From an uncultured Pseudomonadales bacterium (GTDB lineage Bacteria; Pseudomonadota; Gammaproteobacteria; Pseudomonadales; Azotimanducaceae): 64,000 nucleotides of DNA. Below the pieces are notes generated by a model. The model worked only from the letters and a program-made list of their open reading frames with translations. It did not search any database and was not told the origin of the DNA. The stretch is taken from positions 2,170,001-2,234,000 of the forward strand of contig OY282460.1 of NCBI GenBank assembly GCA_958296295.1. Direction: 5' to 3'. The translations under genes were made by a program, and so were the position numbers. Below, piece by piece: positions 52,328-61,725 of this stretch (the stretch's first letter is position 1; every line of letters begins with the position of its first letter).

Positions 52328-53932
52328 ATGCGCCGTTTCAACACCGAAGGGCCGGTCTTCCAGGAAGACCACTACGCCATCCCGCCGCTCGACAGGATCG
52401 ACGTCGAAGATGTGTTGGGTCTCGTGCGCTCCAAGCGCTACTTCGTGCTGCACGCGCCGCGGCAGACGGGCAAGACCTCCGCCCTGATCGCGTTACGCGA
52501 TCTGCTCAACAGCGGCCAAGCCGGCGATTTCCGCTGCGTTGACGTGAACGTGGAGGTCGGCCAGGTGGCCCGCGACGACACCGCGCGCGGCATCCGCGCC
52601 ATTCTGGGCTGCTTGGCCGAGAACGCCCACGAGCTGGGCGACGATTATCCCGCCAGCGTGTGGCAGGACGTGTTGGCGTCGGCAGGACCGGAAAGCGCTC
52701 TCAACGTGCTGCTGGCGCGCTGGTGCCGAGCCGATCCGACGCCGCTGGTGCTGCTGGTGGACGAGATCGATGCGCTGGTCGGCGACACGCTGCTTTCCGT
52801 GCTGCGCCAGCTCCGCGCCGGCTACCAGAGGCGTCCCGCAGGTTTCCCGCAGAGCGTGGTGCTTTGCGGTGTGCGCGACATCCGCGACTACAGAATCCGC
52901 TCGAGCACCGGCGAGGTCATCGCCGGCGGCAGCCCGTTCAACGTCGCGGCGAAGTCGCTGCGGCTGGGCGACTTCACCGCCGCGGACACGGGCAGCCTGT
53001 TGTCTCAGCACACCGAGGAAACCGGCCAGCCCTTTACGCCGGAGGCGCGGGACGCCGTGTGGCGGCAGACCCGCGGCCAGCCATGGCTGGTGAACGCGCT
53101 ATGCGCTGGCGCGTGTTTCGACAACAAGGCCGGCCGGGACCGTTCGCGGCCCATCGAAGTGGACGACATCCACGCGGCGCGAGAGGAGCTCATCCTGTCG
53201 CGCCGCACACACCTCGACCAGTTGGCGCACAAGCTGGAGGAGGAGCGCGTGCGCCGCGTCGTCGAGCCCATCCTGAGCGGCGGCGACGCGCGGCACGAAG
53301 TCCGGGATCTGGATTACGTTCGCGACCTCGGCCTGATCGACGCAAGCCTGCCGCCGCGCATCGCGAACCCGATCTACCAGGAGGTGGTGCCCCGGGAGCT
53401 CGGCTACATACTGCAGAGCAGCCTGGATCAGAACCCCGCGTGGTATGTGGATGCCGATGGCGGGCTAAACATGGTCAAGCTGTTGACGGCGTTCAACACG
53501 TTCTTCGGCGAGCATGCGGAGCACTGGCTGGGCCGCTTCGACGCCTACCGGGAAGCGGCGCCGCAGTTGATTTTGCAGGCGTACCTGCAGCGGATCGTGA
53601 ACGGCGGCGGCCGCATCGAGCGCGAGTACGGCCTCGGGCGTGGCCGGACGGACCTGCTCGTGCTGTGGCCGCGCGAGGCGGGGCAACCGTCCGACCTGTG
53701 GGAGCGGTTCGTGATCGAGTGCAAGGTGCTGCGCGACTCCGACCGCAAGAGCTTGGAGCGGACCGTCGAACAGGGCGTTGCGCAAACGTTGCGCTACATG
53801 GAGCAGTGCGAGGCGAAGGAGGGGCATCTGGTGGTGGTCGACCGCCGTGGTCAGGCCCGCCAACGCGGCGGGCGCCCGGAGCGAACGCCTCCCCGGCCGG
53901 CCCGTCGCGGCGTGGTCGTCTGGACGTTGTAG
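52328..53932 (+). CDS. AAA ATPase with C-terminal nuclease-like domain
   Basis: A 534-residue protein. The N-terminal ATPase has Walker A in APRQTGKTSALIAL (about 46-59), Walker B LVLLVDEIDAL (about 140-150) and a winged-helix region after it. The C-terminal part resembles PD-(D/E)XK folds: GRGRTDLLVLWP, then WERFVIECKVLRDSDRKSLE with the E-x-K pair, then TVEQGVAQTLRYMEQ. This matches the AAA-ATPase_like / PDDEXK_9 architecture, common as multicopy accessory genes of unknown role, possibly in defence or mobile-element control. It stands alone between operons. Confidence 0.78.
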   Translation: MRRFNTEGPVFQEDHYAIPPLDRIDVEDVLGLVRSKRYFVLHAPRQTGKTSALIALRDLLNSGQAGDFRCVDVNVEVGQVARDDTARGIRAILGCLAENAHELGDDYPASVWQDVLASAGPESALNVLLARWCRADPTPLVLLVDEIDALVGDTLLSVLRQLRAGYQRRPAGFPQSVVLCGVRDIRDYRIRSSTGEVIAGGSPFNVAAKSLRLGDFTAADTGSLLSQHTEETGQPFTPEARDAVWRQTRGQPWLVNALCAGACFDNKAGRDRSRPIEVDDIHAAREELILSRRTHLDQLAHKLEEERVRRVVEPILSGGDARHEVRDLDYVRDLGLIDASLPPRIANPIYQEVVPRELGYILQSSLDQNPAWYVDADGGLNMVKLLTAFNTFFGEHAEHWLGRFDAYREAAPQLILQAYLQRIVNGGGRIEREYGLGRGRTDLLVLWPREAGQPSDLWERFVIECKVLRDSDRKSLERTVEQGVAQTLRYMEQCEAKEGHLVVVDRRGQARQRGGRPERTPPRPARRGVVVWTL

Positions 53933-53974
53933 ATCAAGCGCGTCCCGGTTGGCGGGAGCTTGTTCGAGAACCGC

Positions 53975-55714
53975 CTATCGCGGCCGGTCGTCCACCTGCA
54001 CGGTGAGGACATCAGCGTTGTGGAACTGCTGGTGGCGCACGGAAGACGCGAGATGGCGCAGCAGCCGCAACGACACGTCGCGCATGGAGTCGCCAGCTGC
54101 CGGTTCCTCGCGGAGCAGGGCGATGCGATCTTGCAGGTTCTCCTCGCCGGTGGCCGTGGTGACGAGTTCCAGCGTCGCGCTTGCGCCGGTGCCGCGCACC
54201 GTGAGCTGCAGCCGACGAGCTTCCGGCGCGGCGCCGCCTTCCTTGCTCTCCGTCGCCTCGCTTTGCAGCACGGCCGCCAGCGCCTCTTCGGCGGCGGCTG
54301 CCAGCCGCTGCTTCATGGCGTCGCCCCAGTTGTGGCGATCGGCGAACGTGGCGAGGAACGCTTGGATGGTCCCCAGTTCCGCCGCTACCGCCCGCCCGGC
54401 GAAGCGCCCGGGGCGCGGCTGCGCGAGGTTCACCGCCAGCGTCAGCAGGATGGCTGTCAGGCCGCCGGCGACCATGCCGTTCTGGAACAACCCGCCGGCG
54501 AAATCCTGCACGATGTCGGGAAAGATCACCTGCGCCTGGAAGCCCACGCCAATCCAGAACGACACCCCGACGATCAAGCCCGTGGAGTAGTCCAAGCCTC
54601 CTTGCATGACTTCCCGCAAGCCGACCACGAACAACATGACCATCCCGGCGCCGATCGCGGCCGCAACCACGGGGCTCGGTATGGCAATGACGACAGCCAG
54701 CGCCTTCGGCGCGCAGGCCACCAGAATCAGGATGGCGCCGGCGGCGAGGCCCACCCGGCGCGCCGCCACGCCGGTGAGTTCGATCACGGACGTGGCGACT
54801 GGAAAAGGAGTATTCGGGGCGCCGCCCGTGAAGCCGGCCAGCAGATTGCCGGTGCCTTCCGCGGCGATGCCGCCCTGCACGGCGCGGAAGTCCACGGCGC
54901 GCGGGCGACGCCACGACACCCGCTGGGTGGCGATGACGGCGCCGATGGATTTCGTCGCCGCCACCAGGGAGATGAAGGCGAACGCCGGCAACAGCGCCCA
55001 GAACTCCGCGCTGAAGGTGAGATCCAGGCCCGGCCAGTCCGCCGCGGACAGGCCGATCCATGGCGCTTCGGCCACGCGCCCGGTGTCGTAGATGCCGAAC
55101 AGCGCCCCGGCGATCGCGCCGCTGACAACGCCGATGACCGGTGCCCACAGCCGCAGCGCGGCGTTCCCTTTGAGGCCGATGCCAACGATGAGCGCCAACG
55201 TGACGAGGGCGCAAACCGGCGCCGCCGCGAGCGGCGCATCCGCCGGCGCCTGGTTGAGCAGCCGAGCCAGAATGGGCATGACGGATACCGGCAGCAACAT
55301 GATGACGGTGCCCGTGACCGCCGGCGTCAGCATCCGCCGCACGAGCGACAGACGCGTGGAAATCGCCATCTGCAACAGCGCCACCACCACCACAAGGGTG
55401 GCAAGCAGCGCCGGGCCGCCGCTCGCCAGCGCCGCTGCGCAAACGGCGATGAATATGCTGGAGGTGCCCGCCACCACGCAATAGCCGGCGCCGACCCGGC
55501 CGAACCGAAGCGCTTGGAGAATCGTGCCGACGCCGCAGCACAAAACGGTCGCGAAAACGCCCCAAAGCAGATAGTCGGCCGCGCCGCCACCCCGGAAGAT
55601 GACCGCAGCCACCATGACGATGGAATTGATCGTCAGCATGGCGAGCTGGGCCCCTTGGCCAACAGCAAGCCACGTCGACGGGACACCGTCCGCTTCGTAG
55701 CGAAGTGCTGTCAT
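53975..55714 (-). CDS. NCS2 uracil/xanthine permease fused to an RsbW-like domain
   Basis: A 579-residue protein. Residues about 1-420 form a nucleobase-cation-symport 2 permease with 12-14 membrane spans (AMLTINSIVMVAAVIFRGGG, GGIAAEGTGNLLAGFTGGAP, IPSPVVAAAIGAGMVMLFVV and others). Residues about 430-579 form a soluble domain (FADRHNWGDAMKQRLAAAAE, EALAAVLQSE, QLTVRGTGASATLELVTTAT, RDVSLRLLRHLASSVRHQQF) resembling the HATPase_c_2 fold of anti-sigma kinases. The permease likely imports purines or pyrimidines; the tail may sense or regulate. It is 51 bases downstream of the TRAP large subunit. A partial copy of the tail is at 61726-62092. Confidence 0.82.
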   Translation of the reverse strand: MTALRYEADGVPSTWLAVGQGAQLAMLTINSIVMVAAVIFRGGGAADYLLWGVFATVLCCGVGTILQALRFGRVGAGYCVVAGTSSIFIAVCAAALASGGPALLATLVVVVALLQMAISTRLSLVRRMLTPAVTGTVIMLLPVSVMPILARLLNQAPADAPLAAAPVCALVTLALIVGIGLKGNAALRLWAPVIGVVSGAIAGALFGIYDTGRVAEAPWIGLSAADWPGLDLTFSAEFWALLPAFAFISLVAATKSIGAVIATQRVSWRRPRAVDFRAVQGGIAAEGTGNLLAGFTGGAPNTPFPVATSVIELTGVAARRVGLAAGAILILVACAPKALAVVIAIPSPVVAAAIGAGMVMLFVVGLREVMQGGLDYSTGLIVGVSFWIGVGFQAQVIFPDIVQDFAGGLFQNGMVAGGLTAILLTLAVNLAQPRPGRFAGRAVAAELGTIQAFLATFADRHNWGDAMKQRLAAAAEEALAAVLQSEATESKEGGAAPEARRLQLTVRGTGASATLELVTTATGEENLQDRIALLREEPAAGDSMRDVSLRLLRHLASSVRHQQFHNADVLTVQVDDRPR

Positions 55715-55764
55715 CTAGCTTGCGACCGTGTGCGACGAATGCCGCACGATACCACGAAGGTGGT

Positions 55765-57075
55765 TCAACGGCTGCCGTACAGGGCGTCCGGCAGCAAAGT
55801 CGCGATCTGCGGCACCGCGACGATCAGCGCGATAGCCGCCAGCATCGCCAGCCAGAACGGCCAGATGCCCCGGAAGATGGCGGCAAGAGGCACATCGCGG
55901 GCAATTCCCTTGACGACGAACACGTTGATGCCCACCGGCGGCGAGATCAACCCCATTTCCAGCGTCACCACCACCAGCACGCCGAACCAGATCAGGTCGA
56001 CGTCGGCGGCGGTCAGAATCGGCAGAAGCAAAGGCACGGCCAACACCAGAATCGCGAATCCCTCGAGGAAGGTGCCGAGCGCGATGAAGAGGAACAACGC
56101 GGCCAGGGCGATCTGCACACCGGAGAGACCCTGTTCGCCGATCCACTCCGCGAGGGCGACGATCGCCTCGGTAAAGCCGATGAAGGTCTTGAAGACGAAC
56201 GCGCCGCAGAGAATCAGGAACGCGGTGCCGGTGGCGCGCAACGTGCCGGCGCAAACATCCACGACGTTGCGCCAGTTCAAGGCGCGCCTGACGACGAGCG
56301 TGGCGAAGGCAAGGAAGGCGCCGACCCCGGCCGCTTCGATGGGGGAGAACACGCCCGCGTACAGACCTGCCATCATGCCGCCGATGACGGCGACGGTCCA
56401 GCCGGCGCGCGCCAAGGCCCGCCAACGTTCGCTCCAAGGCCGCGACAACCGCGCGCGAGGCGCCTTGTCTGGCGCGCGCTTGACCACCACCCACACCGCG
56501 AAAACGAACAGCGCGGCCAGAAGGATCCCCGGCAAGACGCCGGCGGCGAACAAGCGCCCGATGCTGGCCTCCGTCAGCACGGCGTAGATCACCAGGCCCA
56601 CCGACGGCGGTATCAGAATCCCCAACGTGCCGCCGGCGGCCACGGCACCGGTCGCCAGCGAGTCGTCGTAGCCGTGGCGACGCATCTCGCCGAGCGAAAC
56701 CCGGCCGATGGTGAGCGCGGAAGCCAGCGACGAGCCGGACAGCGCCGAGAAGCCGGCGCAGCCGACGATGGAGGCGGACGCCAACCCGCCGCGCAAGTGG
56801 CCGAGCCAGCCGTTGGCCGCGGCGTAGAGATCCCGCCCCATGCCGGAAACCACCGCGAGATTGCCCATGAGAATGAACAACGGAAGGATCGTGAGCGATG
56901 GCTTCGACGCCACCGCGAAAATCTCGCCGGCGAGCGTCGGCAAAGCCGCTGCCGGTCGGATCAGGGCGATGCCGACAGTGCCCGCCAGCAACAACGCGAG
57001 ACCCACCGGCACGCGCAGCAAGAGCAGCAGCCCAAGGCCGGCGAAACCCAGAACGGCAGTTTCCAAACCGGCCAT
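55765..57075 (-). CDS. dctM: TRAP transporter large permease subunit (DctM)
   Basis: A 436-residue, about 12-span DctM protein: LLLLLRVPVGLALLLAGTVG, LTILPLFILMGNLAVVSGMG, CAGFSALSGSSLASALTIGR, AAGGTLGILIPPSVGLVIYA and ILIVGGIALGI-like positions represented by VVVTLEMGLISPPVGINVFV. It is the ion-coupled membrane channel of the TRAP system. It starts 6 bases after the stop of the small subunit; the order P-Q-M is standard. Confidence 0.93.
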   Translation of the reverse strand: MAGLETAVLGFAGLGLLLLLRVPVGLALLLAGTVGIALIRPAAALPTLAGEIFAVASKPSLTILPLFILMGNLAVVSGMGRDLYAAANGWLGHLRGGLASASIVGCAGFSALSGSSLASALTIGRVSLGEMRRHGYDDSLATGAVAAGGTLGILIPPSVGLVIYAVLTEASIGRLFAAGVLPGILLAALFVFAVWVVVKRAPDKAPRARLSRPWSERWRALARAGWTVAVIGGMMAGLYAGVFSPIEAAGVGAFLAFATLVVRRALNWRNVVDVCAGTLRATGTAFLILCGAFVFKTFIGFTEAIVALAEWIGEQGLSGVQIALAALFLFIALGTFLEGFAILVLAVPLLLPILTAADVDLIWFGVLVVVTLEMGLISPPVGINVFVVKGIARDVPLAAIFRGIWPFWLAMLAAIALIVAVPQIATLLPDALYGSR

Positions 57076-57081
57076 CGCGCG

Positions 57082-57630
57082 CTAGCGGGCGTGCGCCCTG
57101 TCCGGCTGGCCTTTGCGACGCATCCACAACGCCGCTTGGCGAATCGACAGCAGCCCGGCGATGGCTGCGAACGCGGCGCCGAGCGCGTAGTAGAAGGGCG
57201 TGTGGACGATTAACAGGCTTGGCGTCGTCGCGCCGCAGGCCGCCCCGCATGCGCCGTGCCGAAACAAGGCAAAAGCCGCCATCGCCGCCGTTGCGGCGCC
57301 AAGCAGCCGCGCGACGACGTCCGTCACCCTTGTTGCGCGTTTCGGCGCAATACTGTCGATCGCGTCCACGGCGACATGCGCGTTGTCCCATGCGCCGTAG
57401 ATCATTGCGCTCGCCACCACGACGACGAGCGCCATCGCCGAAATGTCCTCCGCGCCAAATATCGGTTCGTTCAGCAAATAGCGCGAGACCACGGCGACTA
57501 CGACGGTCGCCACCATCACCACCAGCGCAACGCCGCCGGCGACGGCGAACCCGCGCACCAGCCAAGCGAATGCCGCATCGGGCCCATGCCCACCTGCCCC
57601 GGGCCGGCTGAGCCGGCTGGCGAGACTCAT
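57082..57630 (-). CDS. dctQ: TRAP transporter small permease subunit (DctQ)
   Basis: A 182-residue protein with four membrane spans: GFAVAGGVALVVMVATVVVA, DISAMALVVVVASAMIYGAW, a third around VARLLGAATAAMAAFALF and a fourth around FYYALGAAFAAIAGLLSIRQ. SRYLLNEPIFGAEDISAMAL is the family signature. The ATG overlaps the DctP stop (ATGA). Confidence 0.9.
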   Translation of the reverse strand: MSLASRLSRPGAGGHGPDAAFAWLVRGFAVAGGVALVVMVATVVVAVVSRYLLNEPIFGAEDISAMALVVVVASAMIYGAWDNAHVAVDAIDSIAPKRATRVTDVVARLLGAATAAMAAFALFRHGACGAACGATTPSLLIVHTPFYYALGAAFAAIAGLLSIRQAALWMRRKGQPDRAHAR

Positions 57631-58652
57631 GGGCCCTTCAGCAGCGCGACCACTTGCGCCACCGACATGTCGCCTGCTTGGCGGTTGAGGGCCGCATCCA
57701 GCGCCGGGGCCGCCGCGGCTTTGAAGCGACGTTTCTCCGCCGCCGACAGCTTGATGACTTGCACGCCGGCGTTCTCGCAGGCCGCGATGCCGCGTTCGGC
57801 CGCTTGGGCATAGCCGTCGCCGCCGCGGATCGACAGTGCGGCGTCCGCAGCGGTGTCGATCCAGTCTTGCGCGGCGGGCGAAAGCGCCGCGTAGACGTCG
57901 CGGTTCATCAGCAACGCCACCGGCGTGCCCGAAAGCGGCAGCCAAGTGGTGAGGTAGTTGGCCGGTTCGTGCAGCTTGAAGCCACCGATCGCCGACGGGC
58001 TCACGACGACGCCGTCGATGACACCGTTGGCGAGGTTCTGGTAGACGACGTTGATGGGCTGGACGATGGGAGCGGCGCCAAGGGCCTCGACAAACGGCAC
58101 GTCGAGCCGCGACGCGACGCGAACCTTGAGCCCCCGCATCGCTTCCAGCGTTCGCACCGGCACGTCGCGGGTCAGCAAAGCCGCCGGCGACGTGGACCAA
58201 AGCGCCAGCACCTTCGCCCGGTATTCGCGCTCCAGCACCGGCCGCGCCCGCAACAGCGCCTTCGTGCAGGACTGTGCGGAGTCGCAAACGCCTGGGTAGG
58301 AGACGACGTTCGTTTTCGGAAACAAGGCGCTGGTGTAGCCGGGCAGCGCCAAGACGATGTCCGCGACGCCATCGAGCAGAATCGAATACTGCCTTGCCGG
58401 CGACGAGTTCAAGGCGCCGCCCGGAAACTGCTTCACAACCAAACGGCCTGCGGAGAGTTGCGCCAGCCGTTCTTGGAAGGGCTTGAAAACGGCGTTGTTC
58501 ATGGCATGTTTCGGGCCCGCAAAGTACGCGAGCGACAACTCGGTTTGCTCGGTGGCGGTATTGGCGACGGCGATGCCGCTGCACAACAACGCGCCAAACA
58601 CGGCACCGCGCCCAAGCACGAATCGTAACGGAACCTTGCTGTGAATCGCCAC
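57627..58652 (-). CDS. dctP: TRAP transporter substrate-binding protein (DctP)
   Basis: A 341-residue periplasmic binding protein. The signal peptide (AVFGALLCSGIAVANTA) ends near residue 33. The mature part follows the DctP family: MNNAVFKPFQERLAQLSAGR, LVVKQFPGGALNSSPARQYS, ILLDGVADIVLALPGYTSAL, LEAMRGLKVRVASRLDVPFV and VYQNLANGVIDGVVVSPSAI. An arginine in MRGLKVR is typical for carboxylate binding. GTG start at 58652 with AGGCGAA upstream. First gene of the dctPQM operon. Confidence 0.92.
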   Translation of the reverse strand: MAIHSKVPLRFVLGRGAVFGALLCSGIAVANTATEQTELSLAYFAGPKHAMNNAVFKPFQERLAQLSAGRLVVKQFPGGALNSSPARQYSILLDGVADIVLALPGYTSALFPKTNVVSYPGVCDSAQSCTKALLRARPVLEREYRAKVLALWSTSPAALLTRDVPVRTLEAMRGLKVRVASRLDVPFVEALGAAPIVQPINVVYQNLANGVIDGVVVSPSAIGGFKLHEPANYLTTWLPLSGTPVALLMNRDVYAALSPAAQDWIDTAADAALSIRGGDGYAQAAERGIAACENAGVQVIKLSAAEKRRFKAAAAPALDAALNRQAGDMSVAQVVALLKGP

Positions 58653-58733
58653 TTCGCCTGTCCAGTCGTGCCCAGTTGCGATTCGGGAGAGGCGACGTCA
58701 GGCGGCAAGGCCAGGCCAAACGTCAGGCCAAAC

Positions 58734-61175
58734 CTAGAATAGGTACTTGAACCTGAACGCGACGGAGCGCGTTTCGTCAATGGTGGTGAAGATGCCGCCG
58801 CCGACGCTGGCGAAGGAGCTGGTCGGGTCCGCCAAGGTCCGCACCACTTTGTCCGTGAGGTTCCGGCCCACCAGCGCCACCCGCCACGCGCCGTCGGCAG
58901 CCGCCCAAGTGACGCTGGCGTCCACTTTCGAATAGGCCGGCTCGGTGGCGTGGGGATGATCCACTAGCGAGATCTTCTGCTCGTCCACGGCGTAGAACTG
59001 GACGCCGAAAGTCCAGTCCGTCGCACCTGCAGGCAGCGCGTATTCGCCATGCGCCACCACCGTGTAGGCTGGCGCCAGGGGAGGGACATCGCCGCTCTGG
59101 TCTTGGAAATCGCCTCGGCCGTCGCCGTTCGCGTCCACATCGCAACCTTCGGCAGCGCTTTGCCGAGCGAAGCCCGGGATGGTCCAGCAGGCGCCCAGGA
59201 ACTCGTCGTATCGCGTGTGCGTGTAGACGCCCGTAACGCCAAGCACAACGCTCTCGGAAGCCACCCACAGCAGGTCCCATTCGACGCCGCGCGCGGTCGC
59301 GTCGCCGTTCACGACCGCTTGCGAGATGTTCACGGGATCGTTCGACGCGAGCTGAATGCCGTTGATGACCGTGTTGTAGACGGTCCAGTTGAAACGCACC
59401 GTGCCGTCGCCGAGGACATGCTTTCCACCGGCTTCGACGTTGAGAGATTGCTCGTTCCCGAACACGAAATTGGCGTGTCCGGCGGCCGTGTTGACGTTGC
59501 CGCGGATGTTGAAGCCGCTGCTTTTGAAGCCGTCGCCGACATTCACGTAGAACATGGAGTGGGGCGCGTACTTCCACGTCAGCGCGGCGTTCCAAGACAA
59601 GTCCCGCTCGTCCACGTTGCCGCGCAGCACATCGTCCTCGCCCGTCGAGGGGTTGTAGAAGCAGCCGAACAGACCGCCCCGCCGGCACAGGCTGTTGGCG
59701 CGCCGCGCGGTGCCGTAGACGGCTTGCCATTGGTTCTTGAACGCCTCGCGCCGCTCGTCGGTGGCACGGACGCTGAGCGTCGCGGTCAGCGCGTTCGCCA
59801 GCCGCCAATCCGCGCCGGCGAAGAAGGACAGGCTTTGCGTTTCCACCTCCGCGCGTTCCGCCCGCCGGGCGTTGGGGTTGGGCCCGCCGGCGTGGTGGTC
59901 GAAGTCTTGGCTGAACACCAAGCGGCTATCGAGATAGTTGAAGCCGGCAAGCCAAGAGAACCGCTTGTCGGAAGCGGATTGGATGCGCAACTCCTGCGTG
60001 ATCTGCCGGTAGTCCTCGTGGTTCTCGATGACGCGCACATTGTGGTTGCTGGGCGCGGACGCGAGGTCCGAATCGAAGACGTCGGCCATGTTGTAGTTGG
60101 TTCGTCCGGTTAGGGAGGTGATCTTCAAGTCGTCCCTCGCTTGCCAAGTCAGCGTCAAGCCGATCAACCGGGAACCTAGCTGAAAACCCTCCCGCACTTC
60201 GCGGTCCACGAGGCCGCTTGGCACCGGCAATCCGGCTGCCGCGTAGGAGCGCGCCACTACCGCCGCCGGAATCACCGCGCGGCTGTTGTTGCGGGCGTTG
60301 ACGGCGCAGTCTTCGCCGGCGAAAACGGGGTTCGCGGCCACGCGGCGCGGGTCGATGCAGTGCATCTCGCGGGGTTTGCCGCGCCGGTCGTAATCCAAGT
60401 GCTGGTAGAGCAGCTGCGTGTTCAGCGTCTCTTGCAGATCACCTTCGAGGATGATGCGCGCCGTCGTATCCGTCTTGCCTCGATGCTCTTGGCCGGTGGG
60501 CGCGTTGGTCATCCAGCCGTCCTGTTCCTTGCGGTTGACCACGCCCCGCGCGCGCCAGGCGTCGCCGAGCGGGCCGGATGCCATCGCCTGCAATTCCAAG
60601 CCGGCGCTGGCGGCGAAGTTGTAGCCGCCCTCGACGCTGAACTCCGGCGACGAGGCGGGACGGTTGGCGGTGATGTTGATGGCGCCTAGGGAGGTGTTCT
60701 TGCCGATGACGGGGCCCTGCGGCCCGCGCAGCAGCTCCACTTGGGCGAGGTCCACGAACGAGGCGCGGCCCATGCGCGCTCGCGTGGTGAAGAAGCCGTT
60801 GAACACCTGGCCCACGGCCTGTTCCAAGTGCGGGCCGGAGCCGAAGGTGCCGAGCCCGCGCATAATCAGCACGTCGCCGGCGCCGATGGCTTGGGAGTAG
60901 CTGAAGTTCGGAATCGTCGGCGCCATGGTCTGCAGGTCGATGATTCCCTTCTCGGCGACATGCTCGCCGGAATACGCCTGCACGGAAATGGGCACATCCT
61001 GCAAGTTCTCCGCCTTCTTGCGGGCGGTGACGATCACTTCCTCGACCTCTTGGGCGTGGGCGGTCGATGCGGCGAGCGCGACAGCGCCCAGCACCGGCAT
61101 CCACATGCGGCCTGTCGCCTCTACAGCATTGCGAAACCGGCAAGTCACATGGGCGATCTTAGCGCAACGACACAT
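58734..61175 (-). CDS. TonB-dependent outer-membrane receptor
   Basis: An 813-residue receptor (shorter if translation begins at ATG 61106). A signal sequence (VLGAVALAASTAHAQ) precedes EVEEVIVTARKKAENLQDVP, the typical TonB-box/plug start of the iron-complex/FecA-like group. The plug includes GDVLIMRGLGTFG and VELLRGPQGPVIGKNTSLGA; the barrel ends RSVAFRFKYLF with a terminal F. 81 bases separate it from dctP on the same strand, so it may feed the TRAP and NCS2 transporters with the same class of substrate. The start codon is uncertain. Confidence 0.9.
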   Translation of the reverse strand: MCRCAKIAHVTCRFRNAVEATGRMWMPVLGAVALAASTAHAQEVEEVIVTARKKAENLQDVPISVQAYSGEHVAEKGIIDLQTMAPTIPNFSYSQAIGAGDVLIMRGLGTFGSGPHLEQAVGQVFNGFFTTRARMGRASFVDLAQVELLRGPQGPVIGKNTSLGAINITANRPASSPEFSVEGGYNFAASAGLELQAMASGPLGDAWRARGVVNRKEQDGWMTNAPTGQEHRGKTDTTARIILEGDLQETLNTQLLYQHLDYDRRGKPREMHCIDPRRVAANPVFAGEDCAVNARNNSRAVIPAAVVARSYAAAGLPVPSGLVDREVREGFQLGSRLIGLTLTWQARDDLKITSLTGRTNYNMADVFDSDLASAPSNHNVRVIENHEDYRQITQELRIQSASDKRFSWLAGFNYLDSRLVFSQDFDHHAGGPNPNARRAERAEVETQSLSFFAGADWRLANALTATLSVRATDERREAFKNQWQAVYGTARRANSLCRRGGLFGCFYNPSTGEDDVLRGNVDERDLSWNAALTWKYAPHSMFYVNVGDGFKSSGFNIRGNVNTAAGHANFVFGNEQSLNVEAGGKHVLGDGTVRFNWTVYNTVINGIQLASNDPVNISQAVVNGDATARGVEWDLLWVASESVVLGVTGVYTHTRYDEFLGACWTIPGFARQSAAEGCDVDANGDGRGDFQDQSGDVPPLAPAYTVVAHGEYALPAGATDWTFGVQFYAVDEQKISLVDHPHATEPAYSKVDASVTWAAADGAWRVALVGRNLTDKVVRTLADPTSSFASVGGGIFTTIDETRSVAFRFKYLF

Positions 61176-61270
61176 CCTGAGGAAGGCTGAGGCGTTGTTG
61201 TGCGGTTGTTGTGCGGTGCCCGCACGATACCCGCGGCATCTGAAGCGAACCAGCGAACCAGCAAAACTGT

Positions 61271-61299
61271 TTGCGGGTCTGGTGTGCTGGTGCTATGTT
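61271..61299 (+). promoter_or_regulatory. Putative promoter upstream of the NIPSNAP gene
   Basis: TTGCGG and TATGTT are spaced by 17 bases, ending 33 bases before the ATG at 61333, within the 157-base gap to the divergent TonB receptor. Weak consensus match. Confidence 0.3.
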
Positions 61300-61332
61300 G
61301 CACCCACCCGCAGCCACGAAGATTGAACCGCG

Positions 61333-61650
61333 ATGATTTTTGACGTCCACAAACACAAGTGCCGCTACGGCACGGTGCAAGCGCAAGTCAAGTTGTACGA
61401 GGAAAAGGGCTTGGCGGCCCACCAGCGCCATCTCGGCAGGCCGGTGGTGTTCGGCGTCGGCGACACCGGCGACGTGGATTCGTACACCCACGTGATGGCG
61501 TTCGAGAATGCCGCGGACCGAGAAAGCCGCCGTGCGGCGTTGGCGGCGGATCCCGAATGGCGGGCGTACTTGGCAGCGTGCCGCGAAGCCGACTATATCG
61601 TGAGCAGGGAGAACCACACCTTGGTGGCGGCTTCCTTTCTCGAGAAGTAG
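61333..61650 (+). CDS. NIPSNAP-family protein
   Basis: A 105-residue dimeric alpha/beta-barrel-like protein: FDVHKHKCRYGTVQAQVKLY, VGDTGDVDSYTHVMAFENAA, DRESRRAALAADPEWRAYLA and a conserved end ENHTLVAASFL. NIPSNAP proteins have the same basic fold as EthD and monooxygenase-like small proteins; bacterial ones are of unknown function. It stands alone, followed by a pseudogene on the other strand. Confidence 0.82.
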   Translation: MIFDVHKHKCRYGTVQAQVKLYEEKGLAAHQRHLGRPVVFGVGDTGDVDSYTHVMAFENAADRESRRAALAADPEWRAYLAACREADYIVSRENHTLVAASFLEK

Positions 61651-61725
61651 CAAAGCCAGCCAACCACTGCGGAAGGTGCGAGCGGCCCACTAGGAGTCTG
61701 CACCGTAGAAAGACGGCGCGGCCTC

